64,000 bases of DNA from JBAXEO01 sp963789515 (GCA_963789515.1 CAWBKW010000004.1:62001-126000), one strand, 5' to 3'. Shown: positions 42,887 through 51,642, counted from the stretch's first letter. Translations and numbers: made by a program. The notes: generated from the sequence alone by a model not told the origin.

Positions 42887-42934
42887 GATCGCGCGTCCTT
42901 TCGAGAAGACGGTGAGCGAGGGCGGTCGGTCGGA

Positions 42935-43996
42935 TCAGAACTGGCGCAGGAAGCGCATGTCTCCCTCGAGCAGCATGCGCAGGTCCGGGATGTTGTACTT
43001 CAATGCCGCGATTCGCTCGACTCCCATGCCGAACGCGAATCCGGAGTAGCGCTCGGGGTCGATCCCCACGTAGCCGAAGACGTTGGGGTCGACCATGCCG
43101 CAGCCGAGGATCTCGAGCCAGCCGCTGCCCTTGCAGAAGCGACAGCCGTCGCCGCCACAGATACCGCAACTCACGTCGACCTCGGCCGAAGGCTCGGTGA
43201 ACGGGAAGAAGTGCGGGCGGAACCGGGTACGCCGGTCGGGACCGAAGATCGCCTTGCAGACGTGGTCGAGCGTGCCCTTCAGGTCCCCGAAGGTGATGTC
43301 TTCGTCGACCACCAGCCCCTCGATCTGCGTGAACTGCGGCAGGTGGCTGGGGTCGGCGACATCTCGGCGGTAGACCTTGCCGGGCGCGAGTATGTATATG
43401 GGAGGCTTCTGCGACTCCATGACGCGCACCTGAACCGGGCTGGTGTGCGTGCGCAGGAGCACGTCGCTCTCTCCCTCGATGTCGGCACGCTCCCCCGAGA
43501 GGTCGCGAACGTAGAAGGTGTCCTGGAGTGATCGAGCCGGGTGGTCCGGCGGCTGGTTGAGCGCGGTGAAGTTGTAGTAGTCGAGCTCGACCTCCGGGCC
43601 CTCGGCGATCTTGTAGCCCAGGCCGAGGAACACCTCGATGACCTCGGCGGAGATCTGCTCGATGAGGTGCCGTGTGCCGACCGGATGCGCGCGACCGGGG
43701 AGGGTCACATCGACGGCCTCGGCCCCGATGCGGGCGTCCATGGCAGACGCCGCCAGCTCGGCGCGACGATCTCGGAACGCTGCCTCGAGCGCTTGGCGGA
43801 CCTCGTTGGACACCTTGCCCACGGCCGGACGCTCTTCGGGAGAGAGCGTGCCTAGCCCGCGCAGAATCGCAGTCAGCGAGCCCTTCTTGCCGAGAAGTTC
43901 GACTCGCGCGGCGTCCAGAGACTCCAGTCTGTCAGCCCCGACCACGGCCGCAAGACCGCGGTCGAGCAGTTCGCGTAGCTCTTCCGTGATGCCCAT
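42935..43996 (-). CDS. pheS: Phenylalanyl-tRNA synthetase alpha subunit
   Basis: Catalytic chain of the enzyme. The 353 residues carry an N-terminal coiled coil, class II motif 2 (VYRRDVADPSHLPQFTQIEGL near residue 210) and motif 3 (GVERIAALKYNIPDLR near the C-terminus), with the Phe pocket region FTEPSAEVDVSC. The CGGDGCRFCKGSGW insert is normal for many PheS. The ATG is at 43994-43996, with GAGGAAAGG upstream; a T-box leader precedes it. Confidence 0.98.
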   Translation of the reverse strand: MGITEELRELLDRGLAAVVGADRLESLDAARVELLGKKGSLTAILRGLGTLSPEERPAVGKVSNEVRQALEAAFRDRRAELAASAMDARIGAEAVDVTLPGRAHPVGTRHLIEQISAEVIEVFLGLGYKIAEGPEVELDYYNFTALNQPPDHPARSLQDTFYVRDLSGERADIEGESDVLLRTHTSPVQVRVMESQKPPIYILAPGKVYRRDVADPSHLPQFTQIEGLVVDEDITFGDLKGTLDHVCKAIFGPDRRTRFRPHFFPFTEPSAEVDVSCGICGGDGCRFCKGSGWLEILGCGMVDPNVFGYVGIDPERYSGFAFGMGVERIAALKYNIPDLRMLLEGDMRFLRQF

Positions 43997-44025
43997 CTAC
44001 TCAGAACCTTTCCTCGGCCTGCAAA

Positions 44026-44350
44026 CGAACGAAAGGAGCCGGTCTCCGCCCTTGGCTGAAACACCGCCCAAGGACGGGAGCCGGCTCCCGCGTTACCACC
44101 TCGGTTGGCCCGCGTCCGCGGACCCACTCGTTGCGACACCTTCGCGTCACATCCGGCGGGTGTCACACCCGCCGCAGCCCGCTATCGGGGACTCCGGCTT
44201 CCCTACTCGCAGCGCTGACTCGGCGGCTGCATTCAGGTCGCGACTGATGGAGGGAACCGCCTGATACACCCCGCTGGATCCTCTCAGCTACCGCCGGATC
44301 CATCCCTGTTCGGACTGCACGCGTTCAGGCGTCGTCTCCGTCATCGTCTC
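44026..44350 (-). promoter_or_regulatory. T-box leader (tRNA-Phe type) controlling pheST
   Basis: The minus strand carries the T-box AGGTGGTAACGCGG at 44088-44101, followed by a long terminator hairpin (arms about 44035-44056 and 44064-44086) with CCTTTCGTTCG. Upstream are the Stem I-like blocks GCTGAGAGGATCCAGC and a UUC triplet at 44254-44256 in specifier position, and AGTAGGGAAGCCGGA of Stem III. Uncharged tRNA-Phe should permit read-through. Ends approximate; a -10-like TACCAT lies at about 44371. Confidence 0.88.
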
Positions 44351-44383
44351 GTGCTGTTCGGTTGAGCCGTCATGGTACTCCAC

Positions 44384-44767
44384 TTACTCGGCGCCTCGCC
44401 AGCGTCGAAGCACCGCGGCCGCCGGAACGACTCGCACGACCACGCCTGACACCTCGGCCGCCGAGACCCTCTCGCGGTCATCGACCGGATTGGCGTCGCC
44501 GCGCGTCGTCAGCGACCCGTCGCCCGCGACTGCAACCACTCGATGAAGAACCGCGCTGTGCCCTGCCGCCCGGACGAGGACGATGCTGCCGTCTTGAGGA
44601 CGGGCGTCCTTCCTGACGACGACCAGGTCGCCGGGTCGCAGCGCCGGACTCATCGACTTGCCGGCAACGCGCACCGGCTCCCAGACCGACGATGCGAGGA
44701 AGAGCAGGCCCGCAACCACTGCCAGCGCGAGGACGAACTCGATGACGCTGCCCAGTCTCGCCCGCAC
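44384..44767 (-). CDS. ER-type (SipW-like) signal peptidase I
   Basis: Membrane protease of family S26, 127 residues. An N-terminal helix (8-27) precedes SMSPALRPGD with catalytic Ser38. LHRV gives His75, replacing the bacterial lysine, and RGDANPVDD gives the aspartates, the Ser-His-Asp type seen in SipW and ER enzymes. A second hydrophobic segment is near the C-terminus. The GTG start overlaps the stop of the TasA/camelysin-like gene by one base, so that protein is the likely substrate. Confidence 0.85.
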   Translation of the reverse strand: MRARLGSVIEFVLALAVVAGLLFLASSVWEPVRVAGKSMSPALRPGDLVVVRKDARPQDGSIVLVRAAGHSAVLHRVVAVAGDGSLTTRGDANPVDDRERVSAAEVSGVVVRVVPAAAVLRRWRGAE

Positions 44768-45252
44768 TAGTGTGCCTGCTCAGCATCCACATAGAGCGAG
44801 ACCCGCGCGTAGTCGCTGGCGACCGCATTGGTCGCCGTGGCAGGCAGGCTGATCTCAAAGCGAAGGTCGCCCTGGGCCCCCGGTGCCAACCGAAGCGGCG
44901 TGGTGCGCAAGGTGGCCAGCGGCCCGCTGTACACCTCGGTTCCCGAGCAGGAGACCCGCGCCGCCAGAGCATCGTAGAACTCCGTGATGCCGGCCTTCTT
45001 CGAAGACGTGACCACCAGGTCCGAAGGCAGCGACCCGTCGTTGATGACCGCCAGCGACCGAACGGCCGATGTCCCCGGCGCAAGCGCGTCGATCGCCAGC
45101 GGCGCTGTCGTGGGAACGGTCGAGATCGCCACGGAGCCCGCGCGGATCACGCTGTCGGCCACCTGGACTTGCGCGGCGAAGTACGCACCCGCCGCCCCCA
45201 CAGACAGGGCGGCGAATGCGCCGATGATGGTGAACAGAACTCGCTTGATCAT
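44767..45252 (-). CDS. TasA/camelysin-like secreted protein with SipW-type signal
   Basis: A 161-residue exported protein. The signal segment (IKRVLFTIIGAFAALSVGAAGAYFAAQ) resembles SipW-dependent signal peptides, followed by a beta-rich domain (APGTSAVRSLAVINDGSLPSDLVV, then LAPGAQGDLRFEISLP) as in TasA/CalY fibre or camelysin proteins. The ATG at 45250-45252 has GAGGAGGAA. Paired with its own signal peptidase, it may build a surface fibre or coat; this is inferred from family context. Bases 45253-45394 upstream show no certain promoter. Confidence 0.72.
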   Translation of the reverse strand: MIKRVLFTIIGAFAALSVGAAGAYFAAQVQVADSVIRAGSVAISTVPTTAPLAIDALAPGTSAVRSLAVINDGSLPSDLVVTSSKKAGITEFYDALAARVSCSGTEVYSGPLATLRTTPLRLAPGAQGDLRFEISLPATATNAVASDYARVSLYVDAEQAH

Positions 45253-45394
45253 GGTTCCTCCTCGGAAACGGGTGTCGCCGAGGGGAAGCGGCACGGACTG
45301 GTTGTGGGCAGCGGGCGCCTCGCCGACCGGTAACGATCGTCCCGCACCGTCCTTACCGATGTCTGAACAGCGTCTGCACCTGGTCCGAAGAACG

Positions 45395-45428
45395 CCGAAG
45401 GCCCCCTCGTGGTCGAGGAGGCCTTCGG
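45395..45428 (-). terminator. Terminator after rplT
   Basis: A 15-bp stem with one mismatch: CCGAAGGCC..CTCG at 45395-45409 pairs with 45414-45428, loop TGGT, 20 bases after the rplT stop. T-richness after it on the minus strand is slight (CGTTCTT). Confidence 0.7.
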
Positions 45429-45447
45429 AGTCACGATATGAGCAGTC

Positions 45448-45801
45448 CTAGAGCGCGGACTTGGCGAGCTCCACCAACTTGGCGAAGGCCGCCGGGTCGG
45501 TGATGGCCATGTCCGAGAGGACCTTGCGATCGAGGGTGATGCCGGCATTCTTCAGGCCGTGCATGAACACCGAGTACGACAGGCCGTTGATGCGGGCACC
45601 GGCGTTGATGCGGACGATCCACAGGCGGCGGATCTCGCGCTTCTTGTTGCGGCGGTCACGGTACACGTACTGGAGCGAGTGCTGGGTCTGCTCCTTGGCG
45701 GCGCGGTAGGTACGGCTCTTCGCGCCGTAGTAACCCTTCGCACGGGCAAGGACTGTGCGGCGCTTCTTCTTCGCCGTGGTTGAACGCTTCACGCGAGGCA
45801 T
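45448..45801 (-). CDS. rplT: 50S ribosomal protein L20
   Basis: Binds 23S rRNA early in large subunit assembly. The 117 residues match L20 from end to end (MPRVKRSTTAKKKRRTVL, AKGYYGAKSRTYR, YRDRRNKKREIRRLWI, INGLSYSVFMHGLK). Last gene of infC-rpmI-rplT. In other bacteria L20 represses this operon through its leader. Confidence 0.99.
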   Translation of the reverse strand: MPRVKRSTTAKKKRRTVLARAKGYYGAKSRTYRAAKEQTQHSLQYVYRDRRNKKREIRRLWIVRINAGARINGLSYSVFMHGLKNAGITLDRKVLSDMAITDPAAFAKLVELAKSAL

Positions 45802-45857
45802 GGATAGATCACTCCTTGGGTCTTAAGCGAGGTCGTGGGAACAACGGGCCGTCAGTG

Positions 45858-46055
45858 CTAGCCGATGCCCAGGCCCTTCTTGATGACATTGGTGTCGGCC
45901 GACGAAACGATGGTCTCCTGACGGAATCCACGCTTACGCTTGGGAGACTTCTTCTCCAGGATGTGGCTCTTGAAGGCCTTGCCTCGGACGATCTTGCCCG
46001 AGCCGGTGACGCGGAACCGCTTCGCGGTGCCCTTGTGTGTCTTCATCTTCGGCAT
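45858..46055 (-). CDS. rpmI: 50S ribosomal protein L35
   Basis: A 65-residue basic ribosomal protein: MPKMKTHKGTAKRFRVTGSGK and HILEKKSPKRKRG are diagnostic. The ATG at 46053-46055 has AAAGGCGG upstream; the longer open frame reaches back into infC and is not used. Confidence 0.98.
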   Translation of the reverse strand: MPKMKTHKGTAKRFRVTGSGKIVRGKAFKSHILEKKSPKRKRGFRQETIVSSADTNVIKKGLGIG

Positions 46056-46068
46056 GCGCGCCGCCTTT

Positions 46069-46659
46069 CTAGTCGGTGCCCGCGGCGAGCTCGTCGCTCG
46101 CTGCGTCACTGTCGTCGGACGAGGTGCTCTCCTTGACTTCCTTCTTCTTCACCGGAGCCAGGAGCATATGCATGTTGCGACCCTCGAGCTTCGGCTGCGT
46201 CTCGATGATGGCGTCCTCTCCGAGTTCGCCCGCAAGCCGCTCGAGGATGTTCAGGCCAAGCTCCGGATGCGCCATCTCGCGCCCTCGGAACATGATCGTG
46301 ACCTTGACCTTCGCGTTGGCGGCCAAGAAACGCATGACGTGCTTCTTCTTGGTCTCGTAGTCGTGGATGTCGATCTTGGGCCGGAACTTGATCTCTTTGA
46401 TCTCGACCTTGGTCTGGTGCTTGCGTGCGAGCTTCTCCTTCTGAGTCTGCTCGTACTTGAACTTCCCGTAGTCCATGATCCGGCACACGGGCGGGTCGGC
46501 GAGCGGCGCGATCTCGACCAGGTCGAGATCCTGCTCCTCGGCGATCCTCTGAGCGTCCGACATCGCGAAGATGCCGAGCTGGCTCCCATCGACGCCGATG
46601 AGACGGCACTTCTGGGCGCGGATGCGCTCGTTGATCCTTGGCTCCGTGCTGCTGCTGAT
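46069..46659 (-). CDS. infC: Translation initiation factor IF-3 with ATC start codon
   Basis: Discriminates start codons and prevents subunit joining. Family homology begins at RINERIRAQKCRLIGVDGSQLG, upstream of the first in-frame ATG at 46563. No ATG, GTG or TTG exists at the right place; an ATC at 46657-46659 lies six bases after a perfect GGAGGTGAG, giving 196 residues. Non-AUG starts (AUU, AUC) are known for infC and let IF-3 repress itself. The C-terminal domain KIDIHDYETKKKHVMRFL is intact. The acidic tail is longer than in E. coli. Confidence 0.93.
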   Translation of the reverse strand: MSSSTEPRINERIRAQKCRLIGVDGSQLGIFAMSDAQRIAEEQDLDLVEIAPLADPPVCRIMDYGKFKYEQTQKEKLARKHQTKVEIKEIKFRPKIDIHDYETKKKHVMRFLAANAKVKVTIMFRGREMAHPELGLNILERLAGELGEDAIIETQPKLEGRNMHMLLAPVKKKEVKESTSSDDSDAASDELAAGTD

Positions 46660-46725
46660 AGGCAGCTCACCTCCGTTGCTTCCGGGCCCTGGCTCTTGAG
46701 GGCCCTTCTTTCATACAAAACAGAA

Positions 46726-46755
46726 CTCCCGCGGGCCACTTGCGGCCGACGGGAG
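46726..46755 (-). promoter_or_regulatory. Attenuator hairpin in the infC-rpmI-rplT leader
   Basis: A GC-rich stem (46726-46737 with 46744-46755) followed on the minus strand by TTCTGTTTTG reads as an intrinsic terminator 60 bases before the infC start. Other hairpins flank it: GGGCCCT/AGGGCCC at about 46684-46705, and CGCCCC/GGGGCG near 46783-46801. The layout resembles L20- or antitermination-type leaders of this operon. Confidence 0.7.
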
Positions 46756-46911
46756 AAACAGGCACCAACGGACCGCCCCCTTTTCGGGGCGCCTCCGGAG
46801 ATACTCGCATCGACCAGACAGCCGCCGTTCTTGGCGCCGCAAGGTGGGGACCATTCCAGCCCCGAGATCAGGGTGGGTCCCGCTTGTGAGCGGTATTCGA
46901 TTAGCCTCGGG

Positions 46912-46940
46912 AGTATAGCCGCGGGTTGTGGCGCTGTCCA
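46912..46940 (-). promoter_or_regulatory. infC operon promoter
   Basis: Minus strand TGGACA (46935-46940), 17 bases, TATACT (46912-46917). It gives a leader of about 245 bases before infC, which holds the attenuator. The promoter sits just beyond the histidine kinase stop. Confidence 0.75.
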
Positions 46941-46965
46941 CCCGCCGAATAGCCGGACGGCCGCA

Positions 46966-48084
46966 CTACGGTCTCTCCACGGGATTGACCTCGCAACTGC
47001 GCGGCAGCGTGAACCCGATAACGGTCCCGCGGCCGGGCTCACTCTCGGCGAACACCTCTCCGCGATGGTCTCGGATGATGGCTCGCACGATCGAGAGTCC
47101 GAGACCGGCGCCCCCGGAATCCGCAGTCCGAGCGACATCGGCTCGGAAGAAGCGGTCGAAGATGTGTGGCAGATCCTCGGGGGAGATGCCGGCTCCGGTA
47201 TCGCTGATCCGCACGGCGATGTGATCCTGACCCTGATCCAGCGCGATCGTGATCGAGCCGACGGTCGTGTGCCGTATGGAGTTGGTCAGGACGTTGCGCA
47301 GGACCTGATCCAACCGCATCCGGTCCCCGCAAACGATGAGCGGCTCGTCTGCCCCCTTCACGCGCACCTCCACACCGGGAGGGACCCGCTGCATGACGCG
47401 GGCGGCGTTCTCATGAATCAGTTCTGACAGGTCCATCTCCGCCATCCGGTACCGCCAGCGGCCGGACTCGGCGACTGACAGCTCCTGCATGTCATCCATG
47501 AGCGCGCCGAGAAGCTGCAGATCCGCGAGGAGTGTCGCCAGGTGCACCGAGTCTGCGGGCAATGCACCGCTGAGCATCGCCTCCGCTTGTGCGGTGGCAA
47601 CCGTTATCGGGTTGCGCAGCTCGTGCGAGACATCGGCGACAAGCCGGCGTCGAAGGTGGTCCTCCTCCTCCAAGACGTCGGCGAGATGGTTGAACGATGC
47701 GCTCAGAGAAGCGATCTCGAGCGGTCCCTGAACCGTGGCTCGACGCGAACGGTCTCCGCGAGTGAAGTCATCGGCGGTCTGCATGAGCTGCCGCGCCGGA
47801 CGGTTCAGACGGGCCGCTACCGTGAATGCGGCGATGGTGGCAGCGGCGGCGGCAAGGAGCAAGAGCGCGTAAGTCCCGATGTTGAAGCTCTCCAGTACTG
47901 ACTGCTGGGCACGTGCGAGCAGAGCCTGCTCCGTTGCAGGGGTCAGGGTCGGAACCGACGCAAGGACGGAGTCAAGAACGAAGCGGAGGGTCTCCTGGGC
48001 AACGAGCAGCATGACGAGCGTCGTGATAAGTGCCGAAACCAGCATGGCCGCGAACACCTCGACGGCGAGGCTCCAGCGCTTCAC
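46966..48084 (-). CDS. Sensor histidine kinase
   Basis: A 372-residue membrane kinase. It has two membrane helices (about 8-30 and 69-92) around a short extracytoplasmic loop, a HAMP domain (93-145), HisKA with His154 in DVSHELRNPIT, and HATPase with NVLTNSIRHT, DTGAGIS, FDRFFRAD and GGAGLGLSIV. The loop of about 38 residues is too small for a known sensor fold. The GTG start is three bases after the response regulator stop. Stimulus unknown. Confidence 0.93.
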   Translation of the reverse strand: MKRWSLAVEVFAAMLVSALITTLVMLLVAQETLRFVLDSVLASVPTLTPATEQALLARAQQSVLESFNIGTYALLLLAAAAATIAAFTVAARLNRPARQLMQTADDFTRGDRSRRATVQGPLEIASLSASFNHLADVLEEEDHLRRRLVADVSHELRNPITVATAQAEAMLSGALPADSVHLATLLADLQLLGALMDDMQELSVAESGRWRYRMAEMDLSELIHENAARVMQRVPPGVEVRVKGADEPLIVCGDRMRLDQVLRNVLTNSIRHTTVGSITIALDQGQDHIAVRISDTGAGISPEDLPHIFDRFFRADVARTADSGGAGLGLSIVRAIIRDHRGEVFAESEPGRGTVIGFTLPRSCEVNPVERP

Positions 48085-48087
48085 CGC

Positions 48088-48771
48088 CTACGCGTCCAAC
48101 TTGTAGCCGACCCCGTACACGGACACCACGCTCTCCTTCGCTGGGGTCCCCAGCGCGTGTCTGAGGTTCTTGATGTGTGAGTCGACCGCTCGCTCGCCTA
48201 CCGCGTCGGATCCGTGAAGTGCCCCTGCCAGTTCGCTCCGAGGGAGTACTCGACCGGCATTCACCGCCAGCATGAGAAGCAGGTCGAACTCGGTGCGAGT
48301 CAGATCGAGTACCCGGCCCTCGTAGCGAGCCACATGGCCCTGTTCGTCGATCGAGAATCCGCCCGCACTGACCAGCGCCACGACAGAATCCGTGCCGTTG
48401 GCCGTTCGCTCAACCTCGGCGTGACGCAGGGCGATCGCGACCCGCGCCATGACCTCACGTGTTGAGAACGGCTTGGTGATGTAGTCATCGGCGCCGGACT
48501 CAAGCCCGGCGACCCGGTCATCCTCGGCAGTCCGTGCGGAGATGATGATCGTCGGGATGCCCTGCTCGCGAAAGACTCGAGTCAGTTCAAGCCCGCCGAT
48601 GTCGGGAAGCATCACGTCGACGAGAGCGATGTCAGGGTGGCCCGAGACTGCCAGGGCGATAGCCGAGACGCCGTCACCGGCAGTCAGCACCGTGTGATCT
48701 TCGGCGCGCAGACACGCGGAAAGGACCTCGACGATCCTGGCGTTGTCATCCACGACAAGCACGGTTGCCAT
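48088..48771 (-). CDS. Response regulator, OmpR/PhoB family
   Basis: A 227-residue regulator. The receiver domain (1-120) has Asp9-Asp10, phosphoacceptor Asp52 (VDVMLPD) and Lys near residue 102 (TKPFS). The winged-helix DNA-binding domain follows (LDLTRTEFDLLLML, VDSHIKNLRHALG, VYGVGYKLDA). The ATG at 48769-48771 has GAGAGGGGA. It is encoded upstream of, and coupled to, the histidine kinase. Targets unknown. Confidence 0.95.
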   Translation of the reverse strand: MATVLVVDDNARIVEVLSACLRAEDHTVLTAGDGVSAIALAVSGHPDIALVDVMLPDIGGLELTRVFREQGIPTIIISARTAEDDRVAGLESGADDYITKPFSTREVMARVAIALRHAEVERTANGTDSVVALVSAGGFSIDEQGHVARYEGRVLDLTRTEFDLLLMLAVNAGRVLPRSELAGALHGSDAVGERAVDSHIKNLRHALGTPAKESVVSVYGVGYKLDA

Positions 48772-48833
48772 GCTGTCCCCTCTCTCGTCCCTCGTCCCCT
48801 TGACAGTATCCCATGAGTGGCTACCGACGTGCG

Positions 48834-49698
48834 CTACGGTCCCCACGCGGCGAGCTCACCCGCGTGGTAGCTCGACCGCACGAACGGTGCGCTCGCGACC
48901 GCCGAGAACCCCAGCCGGTAGGCCTCGCGCGCCAGGTCGGCGAACACCGCCGGCTCGACGAACTCCGCGACCGGCAGATGAGCCGCGCTCGGCCGCAGGT
49001 ACTGGCCGAGGGTCAGCATCGATACCCCGTGGCCGAGCAGGTCCGCCATCACCTCGACGACCTCGCCGGGCGACTCGCCCAGCCCGAGCATCAGCCCAGA
49101 CTTGGTGGGAATGTCCGGCCGCGTCTCGCGCACCCGCGCGAGCACCTCGAGCGAACGCCGGTAGTCGGCACCCGGGCGGACGTCGGAGTAGAGCCTCGGC
49201 ACCGTCTCGAGATTGTGGTTGAAGACGTCGGGGCGCTCGGCAGCCACGGTGTCGACGTCTGGCATGCGGCCCGCGAAGTCGCTCGTCAGGACCTCCACCG
49301 CCACCCCGGGAACGGCTTCGCGAACCGCTCGGATCACCTCGACGAAGTGCCCCGAACCGCCGTCCGCGCAGATCGTCGCGCGTGACGGTGGTGATCACCA
49401 CGTGGCGCAACCCGAGTCGAGCGGTCGCCTCCCCCACTCGGCGTGGTTCGTCCGGGTCGAGCGGCCCGGGCGTTCGCGTCTCCACGGAGCAGAATCGGCA
49501 TCCACGCGTGCAAGCGTCACCCATGATGAGGAACGTTGCGGTCCCCGCCGAGAAGCACTCGCCGCGATTGGGGCACTTCGCAGACTGGCACACGGTGTTG
49601 AGCGACAGCTCGTCGAGCATCTCGGCCACCGCCAAGGCCCGCCCGGGCTGGGCGAGGGGCCTTCGGAGCCACACGGGGAGCCGGTCGGCGGATCCCAC
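48834..49698 (-). CDS. lipA: Lipoyl synthase (single-base frameshift)
   Basis: Radical SAM enzyme inserting two sulfurs into octanoyl chains to make lipoate. Both cluster motifs are present: CQSAKCPNRGEC (auxiliary cluster) and CTRGCRFCSV (radical SAM cluster). One extra base near 49372-49382 breaks RDDLADGGSGHFVEVIRAV; repaired length is about 287 residues with FNHNLETVPRLY and TKSGLMLGLGE intact. The GTG start overlaps the ridA stop by one base. Last gene of lpdA-ridA-lipA. Confidence 0.93.
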
Positions 49699-50081
49699 TA
49701 GCGCGTCGCGATCGCTTCGATCTCGACCCGGGCATCCTTGGGAAGTCCCGCCACGGCAACAGTCGAGCGCGCGGGGAACGGCTCGACGAAGAACTCCGCA
49801 TAGACCCCGTTCATCTTCGCGAAGTCAGCCATGTCCGTGAGAAAGACCGTGGTCTTGACCACGTCGTTGAGGGTCAGCCCGTCTGCCTCGAGCACCGCCG
49901 AGAGGTTGGTGAGCACCTGGCGGGTCTGGCATCCGACGCAGCCTTCGACCAGCTCTCCGGTGGCCGGGTCGATCGGCGTCTGGCCGGAGCAGTAGGTGAA
50001 GGTGCCCACCCGGATCGCTGCGGAGTACGGGCCGAGGGCTTGGGGGGCTTTCTCGGCGACGATGGCTTGCTTCTCAGGCAT
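49698..50081 (-). CDS. ridA: RidA family reactive enamine/imine deaminase
   Basis: Hydrolyses reactive 2-aminoacrylate from PLP enzymes. The 127 residues show LGPYSAAIRVG, the active-site block DVVKTTVFLTDM, and ARSTVAVAGLPKDARVEIEAIA near the end, with the conserved Arg and Glu. It lies between lpdA and lipA, with a one-base overlap to lipA. Confidence 0.96.
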   Translation of the reverse strand: MPEKQAIVAEKAPQALGPYSAAIRVGTFTYCSGQTPIDPATGELVEGCVGCQTRQVLTNLSAVLEADGLTLNDVVKTTVFLTDMADFAKMNGVYAEFFVEPFPARSTVAVAGLPKDARVEIEAIATR

Positions 50082-50104
50082 GAGTTCTCCTTGGTGACGA
50101 AGGG

Positions 50105-51502
50105 TCAGATCTTGCTCGCCGCGTCTGCGGCGGCGAAGCGGATGACTTCCGAGACGGTCGGGTGCGCGTGAACCGTGTGCGCGACGTCTGCGACGGTCAG
50201 GTCGTTGGCCATCGCGAGCGCGACTTCATGGATGATCTCGACCGCGTGCGGACCGACGATCTGGCATCCGACGATGCGCCCGGTGCCCTTCTCGGCGACG
50301 AGTTGGACGAAACCGTCGCCCTCCCCTTCGCCAAGCGCCTTGCCGTTGGCCGCGAACTTGGCGACCGCCTGCACCGCGTCGATGCCCGCCTCCTTGGCCG
50401 AGTCGCGCGACGAACCGACGACCGCGACCTCGGGGAAGGTGTAGACGCACGCGGGGATGCAGTCGTAGCGCATCGACTCGAGCGCCGGTGTCGAGCCGTC
50501 CGCAGCTGCGCGGAGTTCGGCGACCGCGTTGCGGGCGGCGAGCACGCCCTCCTCCTCGGCGACGTGCGCGAGCATCATCCCGCCGATGAGGTCGCCGATC
50601 GCGTAGATCCCGGGCACGTTGGTGCGGTAGTACTCGTCGACCTTCAGAGCACGGCGGTCGAAGCTCAGGCCGACCTCTGAGAAGCCGAGATCCGCCGAGT
50701 TGGGCACGCGGCCGACCGCGCTCATGACGATCTCGCTCTCGATCACGGCGCCGGAGCGAAGCGTGGAGAGCATGCGGCCATGCTCGGAGCGCACGACCGA
50801 CTCGACGGCGTCGCCGAGGTGGAACTCGACACCCATCTCCTCGAGCTTGGACTGGGCGAGCTTGACCACGCGGCGGTCGTTACCCGGAAGCACCGTCTCC
50901 ATCAGCTCGACGACGGTCACCTTGCTCCCGAAGGCCGCGTACGCGCACGCGAACTCAAGGCCGATGACGCCACCTCCGATGATGACGATCTCGCGCGGGA
51001 TGCCGGTGAGAGAGGTCGCCTCGTCGCTGGTCCAGACACCGGGCGTTGAGTGATCGATGTTGGGGAGCTTGAAGACCAACGAGCCGGTCGAGAGGATGAC
51101 GGCGTCACACTCGACGATCTGCGTGCCGCCCTCGGCCAGGTCGACGATGAGCTCGTCGGCACCCACCAGCTTCCCTTCGCCGTAGATGACGTCGACCTTG
51201 AGCCGCCTGGCACTCGCCTCGATCTGGCCGACGAGTTCGTCGACGACGCCCTCTTTGCGCGCACGCAACCCCGCGATGTCGACCGTGGCGACCGAAGCGT
51301 TCAGCCCGAACTCGGCCGCCTCGGCGGTGTCCTTGACGATGTGCGCGGAGCGCAGAATGGTCTTGGTCGGGATGCAGCCCCAGTTCAGGCACGTCCCTCC
51401 GAGCCGCTCTCGCTCCACGAGCGTCACCTCCGCGCCGAGCCGAGCCGCTTCGAACGCCGCGGAGTAGCCGCCCGGACCGCCGCCGAGCACTGCGATTCGC
51501 AT
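50105..51502 (-). CDS. lpdA: Dihydrolipoamide dehydrogenase
   Basis: Flavoprotein reoxidising dihydrolipoamide in 2-oxo acid dehydrogenase or glycine cleavage complexes. The 465 residues carry an FAD motif at the start (IAVLGGGPGGYSAA), the redox disulfide Cys38/Cys43 in GGTCLNWGCIPTK, an NAD motif (IIGGGVIGLEFA) and the C-terminal HAHPTVSE with the catalytic His. Led by an extended -10 (TGCTAGAAT, minus strand, 51549-51557). Grouped with lipA, which makes its cofactor. Confidence 0.96.
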   Translation of the reverse strand: MRIAVLGGGPGGYSAAFEAARLGAEVTLVERERLGGTCLNWGCIPTKTILRSAHIVKDTAEAAEFGLNASVATVDIAGLRARKEGVVDELVGQIEASARRLKVDVIYGEGKLVGADELIVDLAEGGTQIVECDAVILSTGSLVFKLPNIDHSTPGVWTSDEATSLTGIPREIVIIGGGVIGLEFACAYAAFGSKVTVVELMETVLPGNDRRVVKLAQSKLEEMGVEFHLGDAVESVVRSEHGRMLSTLRSGAVIESEIVMSAVGRVPNSADLGFSEVGLSFDRRALKVDEYYRTNVPGIYAIGDLIGGMMLAHVAEEEGVLAARNAVAELRAAADGSTPALESMRYDCIPACVYTFPEVAVVGSSRDSAKEAGIDAVQAVAKFAANGKALGEGEGDGFVQLVAEKGTGRIVGCQIVGPHAVEIIHEVALAMANDLTVADVAHTVHAHPTVSEVIRFAAADAASKI

Positions 51503-51642
51503 GGGTACGTCTCCCTCGATCCGGTTTCAGGTACTGGAGTGTTCGAGGATTCTAGCACGGTCCGATGACGAATCGGGGCTTCGCCGGACCGCCGGAATGG
51601 GTACCAACACCCCAACGGTCGTCTGACATCCGGGGGTTCTCG

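Noticed and set aside
41891..43531. Long plus-strand open frame over pheT and pheS
   Set aside because: Shadow of the two synthetase genes, which are certain on the minus strand.
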